A DNA stretch of 64,000 bases from Pantoea brenneri. GTDB lineage: Bacteria; Pseudomonadota; Gammaproteobacteria; Enterobacterales; Enterobacteriaceae. How positions within the stretch are numbered: position 1 is the stretch's first letter; each line of letters starts with the position of its first letter. The translations under genes were made by a program, and so were the position numbers. Below, piece by piece: positions 17,899-29,222 of the stretch. The notes beneath the pieces are model-generated. The model was not told the DNA's origin. It saw only the letters and a program-made list of their open reading frames with translations, and did not search any database. The DNA lies in the NCBI GenBank assembly GCA_002095305.1, contig MIEI01000008.1, forward strand, positions 1 through 64,000, in the 5' to 3' direction.

Positions 17899-18819
17899 TT
17901 ATTTAATCTGCACCACGTCCAGACGCGCGCTGACATCCGGCGCATCCTCTTCTTCCGCCCGCCAGCCTGCGGGTTGCAGTGGCAGGGTCTCACGGTCAAA
18001 CGCCAGATCGCCGCCATCCACTACGGCATCGCCGTGCTTAATCCCTTTAAAATCGAACAGGTTGATGTCGGCCATGTGCGAAGGAACTACATTCTGCATT
18101 GCGCTGAACATGGTTTCGATACGGCCCGGATAACGCTTGTCCCAGTCACGCAGCATATCGGCCACCACCTGACGCTGCAGGTTCGGCTGAGAGCCACACA
18201 GGTTGCACGGGATAATCGGGAACTGACGAGCTTCAGAGAAGCGGATGATATCTTTCTCGCGGCAGTAGGCCAGCGGGCGAATCACAATGTGTTTGCCATC
18301 ATCGCTCATCAGCTTGGGTGGCATGCCTTTCATCTTGCCGCCGTAGAACATGTTCAGGAACAGGGTTTGCAGGATGTCATCACGATGGTGGCCCAGCGCA
18401 ATTTTGGTGCAACCCAGATCGCTGGCGGCACGATAAAGAATACCGCGGCGCAGACGAGAGCAGAGCGAGCAGGTGGTTTTGCCTTCCGGGATCTTATCTT
18501 TAACGATCGAATAGGTATCTTCTTCGATTATCCGGTATTCGACACCCTGCGACGCCAGATATTCCGGCAGGATGTGCTCCGGGAAACCCGGCTGCTTCTG
18601 ATCGAGGTTAACCGCAATCAGGCTGAAATTGACCGGCGCACTCTTTTGCAGGCTGCGCAGAATTTCCAGCATGGTGTAGCTGTCTTTACCGCCTGACAGG
18701 CAGACCATGATGCGGTCGCCTTCTTCGATCATATTAAAATCAGCAATTGCTTCGCCGACATGGCGACGCAGGCGTTTCTGTAATTTGTTGAAATTATACT
18801 GTTCTTTTGAACTGGTCAC
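17899..18819 (-). CDS. ttcA: TtcA, tRNA 2-thiocytidine(32) synthetase
   Basis: Iron-sulfur enzyme that thiolates cytidine 32 of tRNA. 306 residues with the PP-loop SGGKDS at 42-47 and two CxxC motifs ([12 protein letters not shown] and [12 protein letters not shown]) that hold the cluster. The start is GTG at 18819 with AGGA upstream; the N-terminus is a few residues shorter than in E. coli (311). Confidence 0.95.
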   Translation of the reverse strand: MTSSKEQYNFNKLQKRLRRHVGEAIADFNMIEEGDRIMVCLSGGKDSYTMLEILRSLQKSAPVNFSLIAVNLDQKQPGFPEHILPEYLASQGVEYRIIEEDTYSIVKDKIPEGKTTCSLCSRLRRGILYRAASDLGCTKIALGHHRDDILQTLFLNMFYGGKMKGMPPKLMSDDGKHIVIRPLAYCREKDIIRFSEARQFPIIPCNLCGSQPNLQRQVVADMLRDWDKRYPGRIETMFSAMQNVVPSHMADINLFDFKGIKHGDAVVDGGDLAFDRETLPLQPAGWRAEEEDAPDVSARLDVVQIK

Positions 18820-18968
18820 GTGATTCCTGGCCTGTAAACAGAGACGTCAGCGTCATGGCTGACGATAGAAATAACTTTTGCTGCGTATGGTACTTAATGT
18901 GCGCTGAAATACCAGTGCCAATTGGCGGCGGGCAGGGGCAAAAACCGGCGTGCCCGCAGTAAAGCTGA

Positions 18969-19625
18969 TTACATCATCTCCAGCGACTGCACACCTTTGA
19001 TTTCCATCACCTTATCGTACAGATGCGCATCGTTTGATTTGCGTGACAACGTCACCTGAACGCTGAGTTCGCACAGGCCACTCTCTTCATCGCGATTGAT
19101 CACCGTCACGTTGCCGTAGCGTATGCCTTCCCGCTGCATCACCAGCAGCACCAGCGGGACGCTTTTGGGTTTGAGAAATACCAGCAGCGTATGGTGTTTG
19201 CCAATCAGAAAATGGCTGAGACGGCGAAATACTTCCAGCACCACCAGCGCCAGTACCGTGCCGTAAATGCCAATCTCGTACATCCCGCTGCCGATCACCA
19301 GGCCAATCGCTGCGGTGACCCACAGACCCGCGGCGGTAGTTAATCCTTTCACCACCTGTTTCTGGATCATGATAGTGCCCGCGCCGAGGAAGCCCATGCC
19401 GCTGACCACCTGGGCCGCCACGCGGCTCGGGTCCAGCGCGACGTGCTCATTACTCAGCATATCGGCAAAGCCATATTTCGACACCAGCATAAACATCGCA
19501 CTGCCAATCCCCACCAGAATGTGGGTGCGCAGTCCCGCCTCTTTGGCCCGCATCTGACGTTCCATTCCGATCAGACCGCCCAGCACCCCCGCCAGCGCGA
19601 TGCGAATTAACATGTCAATTAACAT
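18969..19625 (-). CDS. MgtC/SapB-family inner-membrane protein
   Basis: 218 residues: four N-terminal membrane helices with the family signatures [20 protein letters not shown] and [11 protein letters not shown], and a C-terminal soluble domain of ACT-like type. MgtC proteins regulate F-ATPase or magnesium homeostasis in some pathogens; the role of this relative (closer in size to YhiD-type proteins) is unknown. The frame runs to 19688, but CGGAG lies 7-8 bases before the ATG at 19625. It is alone between ttcA and a lipoprotein gene. Confidence 0.85.
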   Translation of the reverse strand: MLIDMLIRIALAGVLGGLIGMERQMRAKEAGLRTHILVGIGSAMFMLVSKYGFADMLSNEHVALDPSRVAAQVVSGMGFLGAGTIMIQKQVVKGLTTAAGLWVTAAIGLVIGSGMYEIGIYGTVLALVVLEVFRRLSHFLIGKHHTLLVFLKPKSVPLVLLVMQREGIRYGNVTVINRDEESGLCELSVQVTLSRKSNDAHLYDKVMEIKGVQSLEMM

Positions 19626-19809
19626 GGCATTACTCCGATTTAATAAACGCCGGGAAAGTCTGACGATTCCCTGATAGCAGGTAAACAAGATAATTCTGCT
19701 TGCAAATGTCGCTGGAGAATTTTGTAAAAAGCTGTTTCACCCCTCGACCCCTTGCGCTGCCTGACATATGCTGGCTCAGCCTTTTACCCCAACCCCCGGA
19801 GTCTGACTG

Positions 19810-20085
19810 ATGAAAGCAGCCACCTTTTTGCTGGCCGGTGCCGCGCTGATCCTCTCTGCCTGTAGCAGCAACAGTGATGACAACGAGCCACCGCAACAGG
19901 CGACAGCCGCCCATATCCAGCCCAGGGTGATGATGTCCTCGCTGGCTGAAAGTACCTGTTCCAATGCAGGCGGCACGCTGGCTTTTTCCCATCAGCTGGA
20001 CGGTTCCCGGGTCGGCATGTGTCAGTTAGTGAATGGTCGTCGCTGTGATGAACAGGCATTGATTGGCGGACGCTGCGCCCGTTAA
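19810..20085 (+). CDS. DUF333-type lipoprotein
   Basis: 91 residues with a lipoprotein signal peptide: lipobox LSAC at 15-18, Cys18 acylated, Ser at +2, so probably an outer-membrane lipoprotein. The C-terminal part (STCSNAGGTL...GMCQLVNGRRCDEQAL) is a small DUF333 domain with four cysteines, as in YoaF. The function is unknown. In E. coli the neighbour of ldhA is hslJ; here this gene takes that place. Confidence 0.8.
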   Translation: MKAATFLLAGAALILSACSSNSDDNEPPQQATAAHIQPRVMMSSLAESTCSNAGGTLAFSHQLDGSRVGMCQLVNGRRCDEQALIGGRCAR

Positions 20086-20091
20086 GGGACA

Positions 20092-20109
20092 GGCCGGAGA
20101 GTTCCGGCC
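20092..20109. terminator. Hairpin between the lipoprotein gene and ldhA
   Basis: GGCCGGA-GAGT-TCCGGCC, a perfect 7-bp stem located between two convergent stops. There is no T-run on either side, so termination strength is uncertain. Confidence 0.45.
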
Positions 20110-20116
20110 CGCATGT

Positions 20117-21109
20117 TCAGGCAGAGATACGATTCGGGCAATTTTCGCCGCGATCGAGCTGGCTGAGATTATTCAGGGTAGTTTCAGAGATGGCGGTCAG
20201 CGCTTCGGCGGTTAAGAACGCCTGATGACCGGTAAACAGCACGTTGTGGCAGGCAGAAAGCCGGCGGAACACATCGTCCTGAATCACATCATTCGACTTA
20301 TCTTCAAAGAACAGATCGCGTTCATTCTCATACACGTCCATGCCAAGCGACCCAATCTTCTGCTGTTTCAGCGCATCAATCGCTGCCTGTGAATCAATCA
20401 GACTACCGCGGCTGGTGTTGATGATCATCACGCCATCACGCATCTGGCTGAACGCGTCGGCGTTAAGCAGATGATAGTTTTCCGGCGTCAGCGGGCAGTG
20501 CAGCGTAATCACGTGCGATTCTGCGAACAGCGTTTTCAGATCGACATATTCGGCCCCCAACGCCAGCGCCTCATCGCTGGGATAGGGATCAAACGCCAGC
20601 AGGCGCATGCCTAATCCCTTGAGGATCCGCATTGTCGCGATGCCAATTTTACCGGTGCCAATGACGCCCGCGGTTTTACCGTGCATATTAAATCCGGTCA
20701 GGCCGTCGAGTGAGAAGTTGGCGTCACGGGTACGTTGATAGGCGCGATGAATGCGGCGGTTCAGGGTAAGCATCAGACCGACCGTATGTTCCGCCACCGC
20801 TTCCGGCGAATAGGCCGGTACCCTGACGACCGGCAGACCCAGTTCCGCCGCCGCGTCCAGATCGACATTGTTGAAACCGGCACAGCGCAGAGCGATGTAC
20901 TTGACGCCCAGCGACGCCAGCTCCTCCAGTACCGCGCGGCTGCCATCATCATTGACAAAGATACAGACGGCATCACAACCGACGGCGTTTTTCGCCGTGC
21001 TCTCGGTCAGCAAAAAGTCAAAAAAAACCAGCTCAAAACCGAATTGCTGATTAACCTGTTCGAAGTACTTCTGATCGTAATGTTTGGTGCTGTAAACCGC
21101 GATCTTCAT
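20117..21109 (-). CDS. ldhA: LdhA, fermentative D-lactate dehydrogenase
   Basis: NAD-dependent reduction of pyruvate to D-lactate. 330 residues of the 2-hydroxyacid dehydrogenase family: a Rossmann segment GVIGTGKIGIATMRIL, the catalytic Arg in MIINTSRGSLID, and the catalytic His in LFTGHQAFLT. E. coli LdhA has 329 residues. CAGGAG precedes the ATG. Divergent from ydbH. Confidence 0.95.
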   Translation of the reverse strand: MKIAVYSTKHYDQKYFEQVNQQFGFELVFFDFLLTESTAKNAVGCDAVCIFVNDDGSRAVLEELASLGVKYIALRCAGFNNVDLDAAAELGLPVVRVPAYSPEAVAEHTVGLMLTLNRRIHRAYQRTRDANFSLDGLTGFNMHGKTAGVIGTGKIGIATMRILKGLGMRLLAFDPYPSDEALALGAEYVDLKTLFAESHVITLHCPLTPENYHLLNADAFSQMRDGVMIINTSRGSLIDSQAAIDALKQQKIGSLGMDVYENERDLFFEDKSNDVIQDDVFRRLSACHNVLFTGHQAFLTAEALTAISETTLNNLSQLDRGENCPNRISA

Positions 21110-21256
21110 CGTTGTGCTCCTGCATACGGGTGTGGATCAAGGATAACGTTTTCTGACTGACTTTGCTCTAACCGCTGATTTGCGCGCTGGCCAGACCTTC
21201 ACCTTCGGGGCGTTACATGCCATCATCGTTGTCAGGATACTGTAAGGAAAAGGATT

Positions 21257-23887
21257 ATGGCTGTGATGCCACGGATTTTCCGGCGACGGCTGGCGGCCAT
21301 TCTGGCGCTGATTCTGCTGTTGCTGGGCTTACTGCTGACGATCACTCAATGGCTGCCACGGTTAGTCGGCATCTGGCTGCCGGCAGAGACCCGCATTGCG
21401 CTCTCCGGATCGCCGCGCTGGCGGGATGGCGGCCTGTGGTTTCCCGGCATTCGCTATCTGGCCCAGGATTGCCTGCTGGCGGAGATCCAGTCGGCCTCGC
21501 TCGGCTGGCACGATTCACGCTGGAAGCTCAATGCCGCACAGCTGACGCTGAACAGCGAATGCCTGCAAAAATTACCCGCCAGTGACGGCCCGTCGCCAGC
21601 GCCCAAAACGCTGGCCGAGTGGCAGGCGATGCTGCCGGGGGCCGACATTCATCTGGCGAAGCTGGTCGTCACGCCGTGGCAGACCTACGCCGGCGCGCTG
21701 GATCTGACGCTGGAAAAACAGCGTCAGCAACTCCGTTATCAGGGTGAGAACCTGCAGCTGGCGGCGACGCTGACCGGCCAGCAGCTCGCCATCAGTCGCC
21801 TGACGCTTAATCATGCCGCTTTACCTGAGCCGATCACCCTGAGCGGCCACCTCGAACTTCCGACTTTCGCCAGCGGGCTGCCGGTCAACGGTGAAGTGGC
21901 CGGACAGCTGGCGCTGACCGCGCTGCCGCATCCGCTGCAACTGACCCTTAACTGGCAGCAGCAGCAGGGCGTACTGAGCGTGGCGATGCCGGATACCCTG
22001 CAGCCGCTGCTGCAACTGCCGTGGCAGGCGAGCCACGATCAGATTCGCATCCAGCAGGGTCAGTATTTCTGGCCGCTGGCGGGTCAGCCGCTGTCAGGTT
22101 TCATTAATCTGACGCTGGACAACTGGCAGGCGGGCCTCGACGCCAGCCAGATTAGCGGCCGGATTAACCTGTTGACGCAGGGACGCGGCGGCAAAGGCAA
22201 CGTGGTGCTGGGTATCGGTCCGGGTCATCTGAGCCTGACCGACAGCCACCTGCCGTTTCAGCTGACGGGCGAAAGCAAACTCTCTGACCTGCAGCTTTAC
22301 GGCTCGATTCCGGGTCTGCTCAGCGGCTCACTGCTCGATCCACAACTTTTGCTGCAACCTAAATCGCTGCTGCGACTGCGCGGTCGTCTGCTCTCGACGC
22401 TGGAGGTGGATGAGGCGCGCTGGCCGCTGGCGGGCGTCCGGCTCTCCACGCAGGGGATTGATGGGCGGCTGCAGGCGATCCTCAATGCGCACGACGCCAG
22501 TTTTGGCCGTTTCCGGCTGCACCTGGACGGTCGCGCCAATGATTTCTGGCCGGATAAAGGCGAATGGAACTGGCGCTACTGGGGCGGGGGCGAGATGCGG
22601 CCGCTGCAGGCGCGCTGGGATGTTAAAGGCACCGGCGGCTGGCGGGATACGCTGATTCATCTCGATACGCTCTCCACCGGCTTCAATCACCTCGCTTATG
22701 GCAGCGTCCAGGTTGAAAAGCCCCGTCTGACGTTGACCGCGCCGGTCTACTGGCAGCGCGCTGAGGCGCATCCGGCGTTTAACGGCGGCTTCAGGCTGCA
22801 GGCGGGGCCAACCCGTTTCAGTTATGGCGGCAGGCTGGCGGACGCGACGCTCGACTTTGAGGCCACGGGCCGCGACCCGGGGAAATTCATCTGGCGTGGT
22901 GCGCTCAACGCCGGTGAGGTGGGGCCGCTGCGGGTCCACGGTCGCTGGGATGGTGAACGGCTGCGTGGCGAAGCCTGGTGGCCAAAGCAATCGTTAACCC
23001 TATTCCAGCCGTTACTCAGTCCGGATCTGAAAATGCAGATCCGCAGCGGCGAACTGCAGGCGCAGGTGGCATTTTCTGCGGCGCGCGATCAGGGATTTCA
23101 GGCCGGTGGGCACTGGACGGTCAAAGCGGGCAGTCTCTGGACTCCGGACAGCCAGATTAACGGCGTCGATTTCTCGCTGCCGTTCCGGCTGAAAGATCAG
23201 CAGTGGCAGTTTGGTCAGCACGGTCCGGTTTCGCTGCGCATCGCCGAGGTAAAAAATCAGTTTGCGATGCAGAACATTCGTGCCGATCTGCAGGGAGCCT
23301 GGCCGTGGAGCGAACAGGCACCGCTGACCCTGCAGGATGTCAGTCTCGATCTGCTGGGCGGGCAGATCAGCTTACCGGCGCTTCAGATGCCGCAGCATCA
23401 GCCGGCGCGGGTATCACTGCGCAATATCAGCCTGAGCGAGCTGGTGACGGCGATCAAACCAAAACAGTTTGCCATGTCCGGACGGGTAAACGGCGAGCTG
23501 CCGCTGTGGCTGAATAATCCGCGCTGGCTGATCGAGAAAGGGTGGATCGCCAACAGTGGTCCGCTGACCTTCCGGCTCGATAAAGATATGGCGGATGCGA
23601 TCACCCGCAATAACGTGGCGACCGGCGCGGCGCTGGACTGGCTGCGCTACATGGAGATTTCCCGCTCGTGGGCCACCATCAACCTGAATAATCTCGGCGA
23701 TCTCACCATGGAAGCGCAGGTGCAGGGCGTCAGCCGCTTCAGCAACCGTCGGCAGACCGTCAACCTCAACTATCATCATCAGGAAAATTTGTTTCAGCTG
23801 TGGCGCAGTCTGCGCTTTGGCGATAATTTGCAATCCTGGGTGGAGCAACATGCCACTCTGCCATCGAACAAGGACACCTCACCATGA
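21257..23887 (+). CDS. ydbH: YdbH, AsmA-like intermembrane phospholipid transport protein
   Basis: 876 residues. One N-terminal inner-membrane anchor (about residues 11-32) is followed by a long periplasmic beta-rich domain that forms a hydrophobic groove. With TamB and YhdP, YdbH supports phospholipid flow to the outer membrane. Stretches such as RVNGELPLWLNNPRWL and MEISRSWATINLNNLGDLTM match E. coli YdbH (879). AAGGATT precedes the ATG. The stop overlaps ynbE by 4 bp. Confidence 0.94.
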   Translation: MAVMPRIFRRRLAAILALILLLLGLLLTITQWLPRLVGIWLPAETRIALSGSPRWRDGGLWFPGIRYLAQDCLLAEIQSASLGWHDSRWKLNAAQLTLNSECLQKLPASDGPSPAPKTLAEWQAMLPGADIHLAKLVVTPWQTYAGALDLTLEKQRQQLRYQGENLQLAATLTGQQLAISRLTLNHAALPEPITLSGHLELPTFASGLPVNGEVAGQLALTALPHPLQLTLNWQQQQGVLSVAMPDTLQPLLQLPWQASHDQIRIQQGQYFWPLAGQPLSGFINLTLDNWQAGLDASQISGRINLLTQGRGGKGNVVLGIGPGHLSLTDSHLPFQLTGESKLSDLQLYGSIPGLLSGSLLDPQLLLQPKSLLRLRGRLLSTLEVDEARWPLAGVRLSTQGIDGRLQAILNAHDASFGRFRLHLDGRANDFWPDKGEWNWRYWGGGEMRPLQARWDVKGTGGWRDTLIHLDTLSTGFNHLAYGSVQVEKPRLTLTAPVYWQRAEAHPAFNGGFRLQAGPTRFSYGGRLADATLDFEATGRDPGKFIWRGALNAGEVGPLRVHGRWDGERLRGEAWWPKQSLTLFQPLLSPDLKMQIRSGELQAQVAFSAARDQGFQAGGHWTVKAGSLWTPDSQINGVDFSLPFRLKDQQWQFGQHGPVSLRIAEVKNQFAMQNIRADLQGAWPWSEQAPLTLQDVSLDLLGGQISLPALQMPQHQPARVSLRNISLSELVTAIKPKQFAMSGRVNGELPLWLNNPRWLIEKGWIANSGPLTFRLDKDMADAITRNNVATGAALDWLRYMEISRSWATINLNNLGDLTMEAQVQGVSRFSNRRQTVNLNYHHQENLFQLWRSLRFGDNLQSWVEQHATLPSNKDTSP

Positions 23888-24072
23888 GCCTCAGGGCATT
23901 ACTGGTTCTGGCAGCCGGGCTGCCGCTGATCGGCTGTGTGCCACGCATTGAAGTGACGGCACCCAAAGATCCGATCACCATCAATATGAACGTGAAAATC
24001 GAGCATGAGATTCACATCAAAGTAGATAAAGACGTGGAAGCGTTATTGAAAAACCAGAGCGATCTGTTCTGA
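23884..24072 (+). CDS. ynbE: YnbE, outer-membrane lipoprotein partner of YdbH
   Basis: 62-residue lipoprotein (lipobox LIGC, Cys near residue 18) with the conserved APKDPITINMNVKIEHEIHI segment. In E. coli YnbE multimers extend the YdbH groove to the outer membrane. The ATGA overlap with ydbH indicates coupled translation, in line with their joint role. Confidence 0.93.
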   Translation: MSLRALLVLAAGLPLIGCVPRIEVTAPKDPITINMNVKIEHEIHIKVDKDVEALLKNQSDLF

Positions 24073-24083
24073 GGAGAGCGAGT

Positions 24084-24407
24084 ATGAAACGCATCAGCGT
24101 AGCCCTGTTGCTCGCCCTGGTGATGGCCCAGCCTGCCTGGGCGCTGACGCTGGACGAGGCCCGCCAGTCGGGACGGGTGGGCGAAACCCTGTCGGGCTAT
24201 CTGGCCGCCCGGGCGCAGGACAGCGAAACCCGGGCGCTGACAGAACGCATTAACGCGGGACGACAGCAGCAGTATCAGCGGGTGGCAGAGCAGAACAATT
24301 TAACCACCGCCGAGGTTGCCAGCATCGCCGGCCAGAAACTGGTCAGCCGCGCCGCGGCGGGCGAATATGTTCGCGGCATCAACGGTCAGTGGCTGAAGAA
24401 AGAGTAA
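24084..24407 (+). CDS. ydbL: YdbL, periplasmic DUF1318 protein of the YdbH-YnbE bridge
   Basis: 107 residues with a signal peptide (MKRISVALLLALVMAQPAWA-L) and a DUF1318 domain (TLDEARQSGRVGETLSGYL ... AGQKLVSRAAAGEYV). In E. coli YdbL is thought to control YnbE multimerisation. Third gene of the operon, 11 bases after ynbE. Confidence 0.92.
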   Translation: MKRISVALLLALVMAQPAWALTLDEARQSGRVGETLSGYLAARAQDSETRALTERINAGRQQQYQRVAEQNNLTTAEVASIAGQKLVSRAAAGEYVRGINGQWLKKE

Positions 24408-24416
24408 CACCAGGCG

Positions 24417-24442
24417 AAAAAAAGCCGGGCACAGGGCCCGGC
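24417..24442 (-). terminator. Terminator of azoR
   Basis: Stem GCCGGGC/GCCCGGC with a 5-nt loop, followed on the minus strand by seven T. It lies between convergent ydbL and azoR. Confidence 0.85.
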
Positions 24443-24463
24443 AAGTACAACGGCATCAAAAGA

Positions 24464-25099
<636 letters not shown>

Positions 25100-25319
25100 T
25101 CAATGGTTTACACTCTACGGTTATCAATGGCGCGGTGAAAGCGCAATATTTCGAGGTCAATGTTCGAATTTATTGAATAAGCGTAACGTGCGCCGCCCTC
25201 CGGCACAGGTCGAAATGTGCTATGATGCGCGCAATTATTTTATTGAATCAGCCGGTTATCCCGGCTTGCAGCGCGCTGCTATCGGCAGCGACAGCGTCTG
25301 AGTAAGGTACGTCATTATT

Positions 25320-28300
25320 ATGTCATCTCCCGATACCTCCCCACTGGCTTCACTCTGGTCACGGCTTGACGGGTTAATGCTGCGCGACCGCCAGCGCCTG
25401 CAGCGTCGCTTACAGGGTGCCAGGAAAGTTAAAAATCCGGCGGCTCAACAGGGCATCGCCAGCGAGCTGGAGCAGGATTTTAGCGCCGCCGAGCAGAAGG
25501 TGGCCCAGCGTCGCGCGGCCACCCCGGCCATCACCTTCCCGGAAAATCTGCCGGTCAGCCAGAAGCAGCAGGATATTGCCGCGGCGATACGCGATCATCA
25601 GGTGGTGATTGTGGCTGGCGAAACCGGCTCCGGTAAAACCACCCAGCTGCCGAAGATCTGTCTGGCGCTGGGGCGTGGCGTGACCGGGCTGATTGGCCAT
25701 ACCCAGCCGCGTCGCCTGGCGGCGCGCACCGTGGCGAATCGCATCGCCGACGAGCTGGATACCTCGCTCGGCGGCTGCGTCGGTTACAAAGTGCGATTCA
25801 ACGATCAGGTCAGCGATCTGACCCAGATCAAATTGATGACCGACGGGATTTTGCTGGCGGAAATTCAGCAGGACCGTCTGCTGATGCAGTACGACACCAT
25901 CATCATCGATGAAGCGCATGAGCGCAGCCTGAACATCGACTTCCTGCTGGGTTACCTGCGTGAACTGCTGCCGCGTCGGCCCGATCTGAAAGTGATCATC
26001 ACCTCAGCGACCATCGATCCGCAGCGTTTTTCGCGGCATTTCAATAATGCGCCGGTGATTGAAGTCTCTGGCCGCACCTATCCGGTGGAAGTGCGCTACC
26101 GGCCGGTAGTGGAAGAGGCAGATGACGGCGATCGCGATCAGCTGCAGGCGATCTTTGATGCGGTAGATGAACTGAGCCATGAGAGCCGCGGCGATATCCT
26201 GATATTCATGAGTGGTGAACGTGAGATCCGTGATACCGCAGACGCGCTGATTAAACGTGATTTGCCGCATACCGAGATTCTGCCTCTCTACGCCCGGCTG
26301 TCGAATGCCGAGCAGAATCGGGTATTCCAGTCACACAGCGGCCGGCGGATTGTGCTGGCCACCAACGTGGCGGAAACCTCGCTAACGGTGCCCGGCATCA
26401 AATATGTTATCGATCCCGGAACCGCGCGCATCAGCCGCTACAGCTTCCGCACCAAAGTGCAGCGACTGCCGATTGAGCCGATTTCACAGGCGTCGGCCAA
26501 TCAGCGTAAAGGGCGCTGTGGTCGTGTGTCAGAAGGGATCTGTATCCGGCTCTATTCCGAAGATGACTTTCTCAGCCGCCCGGCGTTTACCGATCCTGAA
26601 ATCCTGCGCACCAACCTGGCGTCGGTTATTCTGCAGATGACCGCGCTGGGACTGGGCGATATCGCCGCCTTCCCGTTTGTTGAAGCGCCGGATAAGCGCA
26701 ATATTCAGGATGGGGTACGCCTGCTGGAAGAGCTGGGCGCGCTGACCCTGAACGAAGAGGACGGCCATTACCAGTTGACCGGTTCCGGCCGTCAGCTGGC
26801 GCAGTTGCCGGTCGATCCAAGACTGGCGCGGATGGTGCTGGAAGCGCAGAAATTTGGCTGCGTACGTGAAGTGATGATCATCACCGCCGGCTTATCGATT
26901 CAGGACCCACGCGAGCGTCCCGCCGAGAAAAAGCAGGCGTCTGACGAAAAACATCGGCGATTTGCTGATAAAGATTCCGACTTCCTCGCCTTCGTTAACC
27001 TGTGGAATTACCTGGCTGAGCAGCAAAAGGCGCTGTCGGGTAACCTGTTCCGCCGCCAGTGCAAAAGCGATTTCCTCAACTATTTGCGGGTGCGTGAATG
27101 GCAGGATATCTACACCCAGCTGCGGCAGGTGGTGCGCGAACTGGGCATTCCGGTCAATAGCGAGCCGGCAGGCATGCGCGAAGTTCACTGCGCACTGTTA
27201 AGCGGCCTGCTGTCGCATATCGGCCAGAAAGATGCCGATAAGCAGGAGTTCACCGGCGCGCGTAATACCCGCTTCGCCATCTTCCCCGGCTCCGGGCTGT
27301 TTAAGAAGCCGCCGAAATGGACCATGGTGGCGGAACTGGTGGAGACCAGCCGGCTGTGGGGCCGCACCGCCGGGCGCATCGAGCCGGAGTGGATTGAGCC
27401 GCTGGCCCAGCACCTGATCAAGCGCAGCTACAGCGAACCGCACTGGGAGAAATCGCAGGGTGCTGTGATGGCCACCGAGAAAGTGACGCTGTATGGCCTG
27501 CCGATAGTGGCGGCGCGCAAAGTCAATTATGGCCGCATTGATCCGACCCTGAGCCGTGAGCTGTTTATCCGTCATGCGCTGGTAGAGGGCGACTGGCAGA
27601 CGCGTCACGCCTTCTTCCGCAACAATCAGAAGCTGCGCAGCGAAGTCGAAGATCTGGAGCATAAATCGCGTCGTCGCGACATTCTGGTCGATGACGAAAC
27701 CCTGTTCGCCTTTTACGATCAGCGTATCGGTAAAGAGGTGGTGTCGGCGAAGCACTTTGATAGCTGGTGGAAACAGGCCAGCCGCGACAACCCGGAATTG
27801 CTTAACTTTGATAAGCAGATGCTGATCAAGGAGGGTGCGGACAAGGTCAGCCAGCTCGACTATCCCAACTTCTGGCATCAGGGCAACCTCAAGCTGAAGC
27901 TCAGCTACCAGTTTGAACCGGGTGCTGATGCCGACGGCGTGACGGTGCATATCCCGCTGCCACTGCTTAACCAGGTGGAAGAGAGTGGCTTTGAGTGGCA
28001 GATTCCGGGCGTGCGGCGCGAACTGATTATTGCGCTGATTAAGTCGCTGCCTAAGCCGCTGCGGCGCAATCTGGTGCCGGCACCGAACTACGCCGAAGCG
28101 TTTCTGGGGCGGGTCACGGCAATGGAGATGCCGCTTCTGGATGCGCTGTCACGGGAGTTTCGCCGCATGACCGGCGTCACGCTGGAGCGGGAAAACTGGC
28201 AGTGGGATCAGGTGCCCGATCATCTGAAAATGACCTTCCGGGTGGTGGATGAACACAACCGCAAACTGCTGGAAGGCAAAGATCTGACCGCCCTCAAGGC

Positions 28301-29222
28301 GCAGCTGAAAGGCAAAGTGCAGGAAACCCTGTCAAAAGTGGCGGACGACGGGCTGGAACAGAGTGGCTTGCATATCTGGAGCTTCGGCGATCTGCCGCGC
28401 AGCTACGAGCAGAAGCGCGGCAGCTATCAGGTGAAAGCCTGGCCGGCACTGGTTGATGAGAAAGAGAGCGTCGCTATCCGGCTGTTTGACAGCGAGCAGG
28501 AGCAGCAGAAGATGATGTGGCGCGGACAGCGTCGCCTGCTGCTGCTCAACGTGCCGTCGCCGGTGAAGTACCTGCACGAAAAACTGCCGAACAAAGCCAA
28601 ACTCGGGCTCTACTTCAACCCGTATGGCAAAGTGCTGGAGTTGATCGATGACTGTATCGCCTGTGGTATTGATAAGCTGATTGCCGAAGCGGGCGGACCG
28701 GCCTGGGATCAGGCCGGGTTTGAGGCGCTGCGGGACAAGGTGCGCGCTGAACTGAACGAGACCGTGGTGACCATTGCTAAGCAGGTCGAGCAGATCCTGA
28801 CGGCAGTGTTCAACATCAATAAGCGCCTGAAAGGACGGGTCGACATGACGATGGCGCTGGCGTTATCCGATATCAAAGCGCAGCTCAGTGGCCTGGTCTA
28901 TCGCGGTTTTGTCACCGGCAACGGCTGGCAGCGGCTCGGCGACAGTCTGCGCTATCTGCATGGCATCGAACGGCGGCTGGAAAAACTGCCAGCCGATCCG
29001 CACAGCGATCGGGCGCGGATGCTGAAAGTGCAGGCGGTGGAGCAGGCGTATCAGGCGTGGCGCAATAAATTGCCGCCGCAGCGTCAGGATGATGAAGAAG
29101 TACAGGCGATCCGCTGGATGATTGAAGAGCTGCGGATTAGCTACTTTGCCCAGCAGCTCGGCACGCCTTATCCCATCTCTGATAAGCGCATTCTGCAGAC
29201 CATGGAGCAGATTGCAGGCTGA
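25320..29222 (+). CDS. hrpA: HrpA, DEAH-box ATP-dependent RNA helicase
   Basis: 1300 residues, the same as E. coli HrpA. Walker A GETGSGKT at 100-107 and the DEAH box at 197-200, then SAT (motif III), the RecA2 motifs TNVAETSLT and QRKGRCGR, a winged-helix/OB region and the long C-terminal part seen only in bacterial HrpA. It is involved in mRNA processing of fimbrial transcripts and in resolving stalled ribosomes in E. coli. Single-gene unit. Confidence 0.96.
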   Translation: MSSPDTSPLASLWSRLDGLMLRDRQRLQRRLQGARKVKNPAAQQGIASELEQDFSAAEQKVAQRRAATPAITFPENLPVSQKQQDIAAAIRDHQVVIVAGETGSGKTTQLPKICLALGRGVTGLIGHTQPRRLAARTVANRIADELDTSLGGCVGYKVRFNDQVSDLTQIKLMTDGILLAEIQQDRLLMQYDTIIIDEAHERSLNIDFLLGYLRELLPRRPDLKVIITSATIDPQRFSRHFNNAPVIEVSGRTYPVEVRYRPVVEEADDGDRDQLQAIFDAVDELSHESRGDILIFMSGEREIRDTADALIKRDLPHTEILPLYARLSNAEQNRVFQSHSGRRIVLATNVAETSLTVPGIKYVIDPGTARISRYSFRTKVQRLPIEPISQASANQRKGRCGRVSEGICIRLYSEDDFLSRPAFTDPEILRTNLASVILQMTALGLGDIAAFPFVEAPDKRNIQDGVRLLEELGALTLNEEDGHYQLTGSGRQLAQLPVDPRLARMVLEAQKFGCVREVMIITAGLSIQDPRERPAEKKQASDEKHRRFADKDSDFLAFVNLWNYLAEQQKALSGNLFRRQCKSDFLNYLRVREWQDIYTQLRQVVRELGIPVNSEPAGMREVHCALLSGLLSHIGQKDADKQEFTGARNTRFAIFPGSGLFKKPPKWTMVAELVETSRLWGRTAGRIEPEWIEPLAQHLIKRSYSEPHWEKSQGAVMATEKVTLYGLPIVAARKVNYGRIDPTLSRELFIRHALVEGDWQTRHAFFRNNQKLRSEVEDLEHKSRRRDILVDDETLFAFYDQRIGKEVVSAKHFDSWWKQASRDNPELLNFDKQMLIKEGADKVSQLDYPNFWHQGNLKLKLSYQFEPGADADGVTVHIPLPLLNQVEESGFEWQIPGVRRELIIALIKSLPKPLRRNLVPAPNYAEAFLGRVTAMEMPLLDALSREFRRMTGVTLERENWQWDQVPDHLKMTFRVVDEHNRKLLEGKDLTALKAQLKGKVQETLSKVADDGLEQSGLHIWSFGDLPRSYEQKRGSYQVKAWPALVDEKESVAIRLFDSEQEQQKMMWRGQRRLLLLNVPSPVKYLHEKLPNKAKLGLYFNPYGKVLELIDDCIACGIDKLIAEAGGPAWDQAGFEALRDKVRAELNETVVTIAKQVEQILTAVFNINKRLKGRVDMTMALALSDIKAQLSGLVYRGFVTGNGWQRLGDSLRYLHGIERRLEKLPADPHSDRARMLKVQAVEQAYQAWRNKLPPQRQDDEEVQAIRWMIEELRISYFAQQLGTPYPISDKRILQTMEQIAG

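Noticed and set aside
17974-18696. 240-codon open frame opposite ttcA
   Set aside because: Entirely antisense to a conserved enzyme; no family resemblance.
27198-27950. 250-codon open frame opposite hrpA
   Set aside because: Shadow of the GC-rich helicase gene; composition rich in His, Gln and Arg without any motif.
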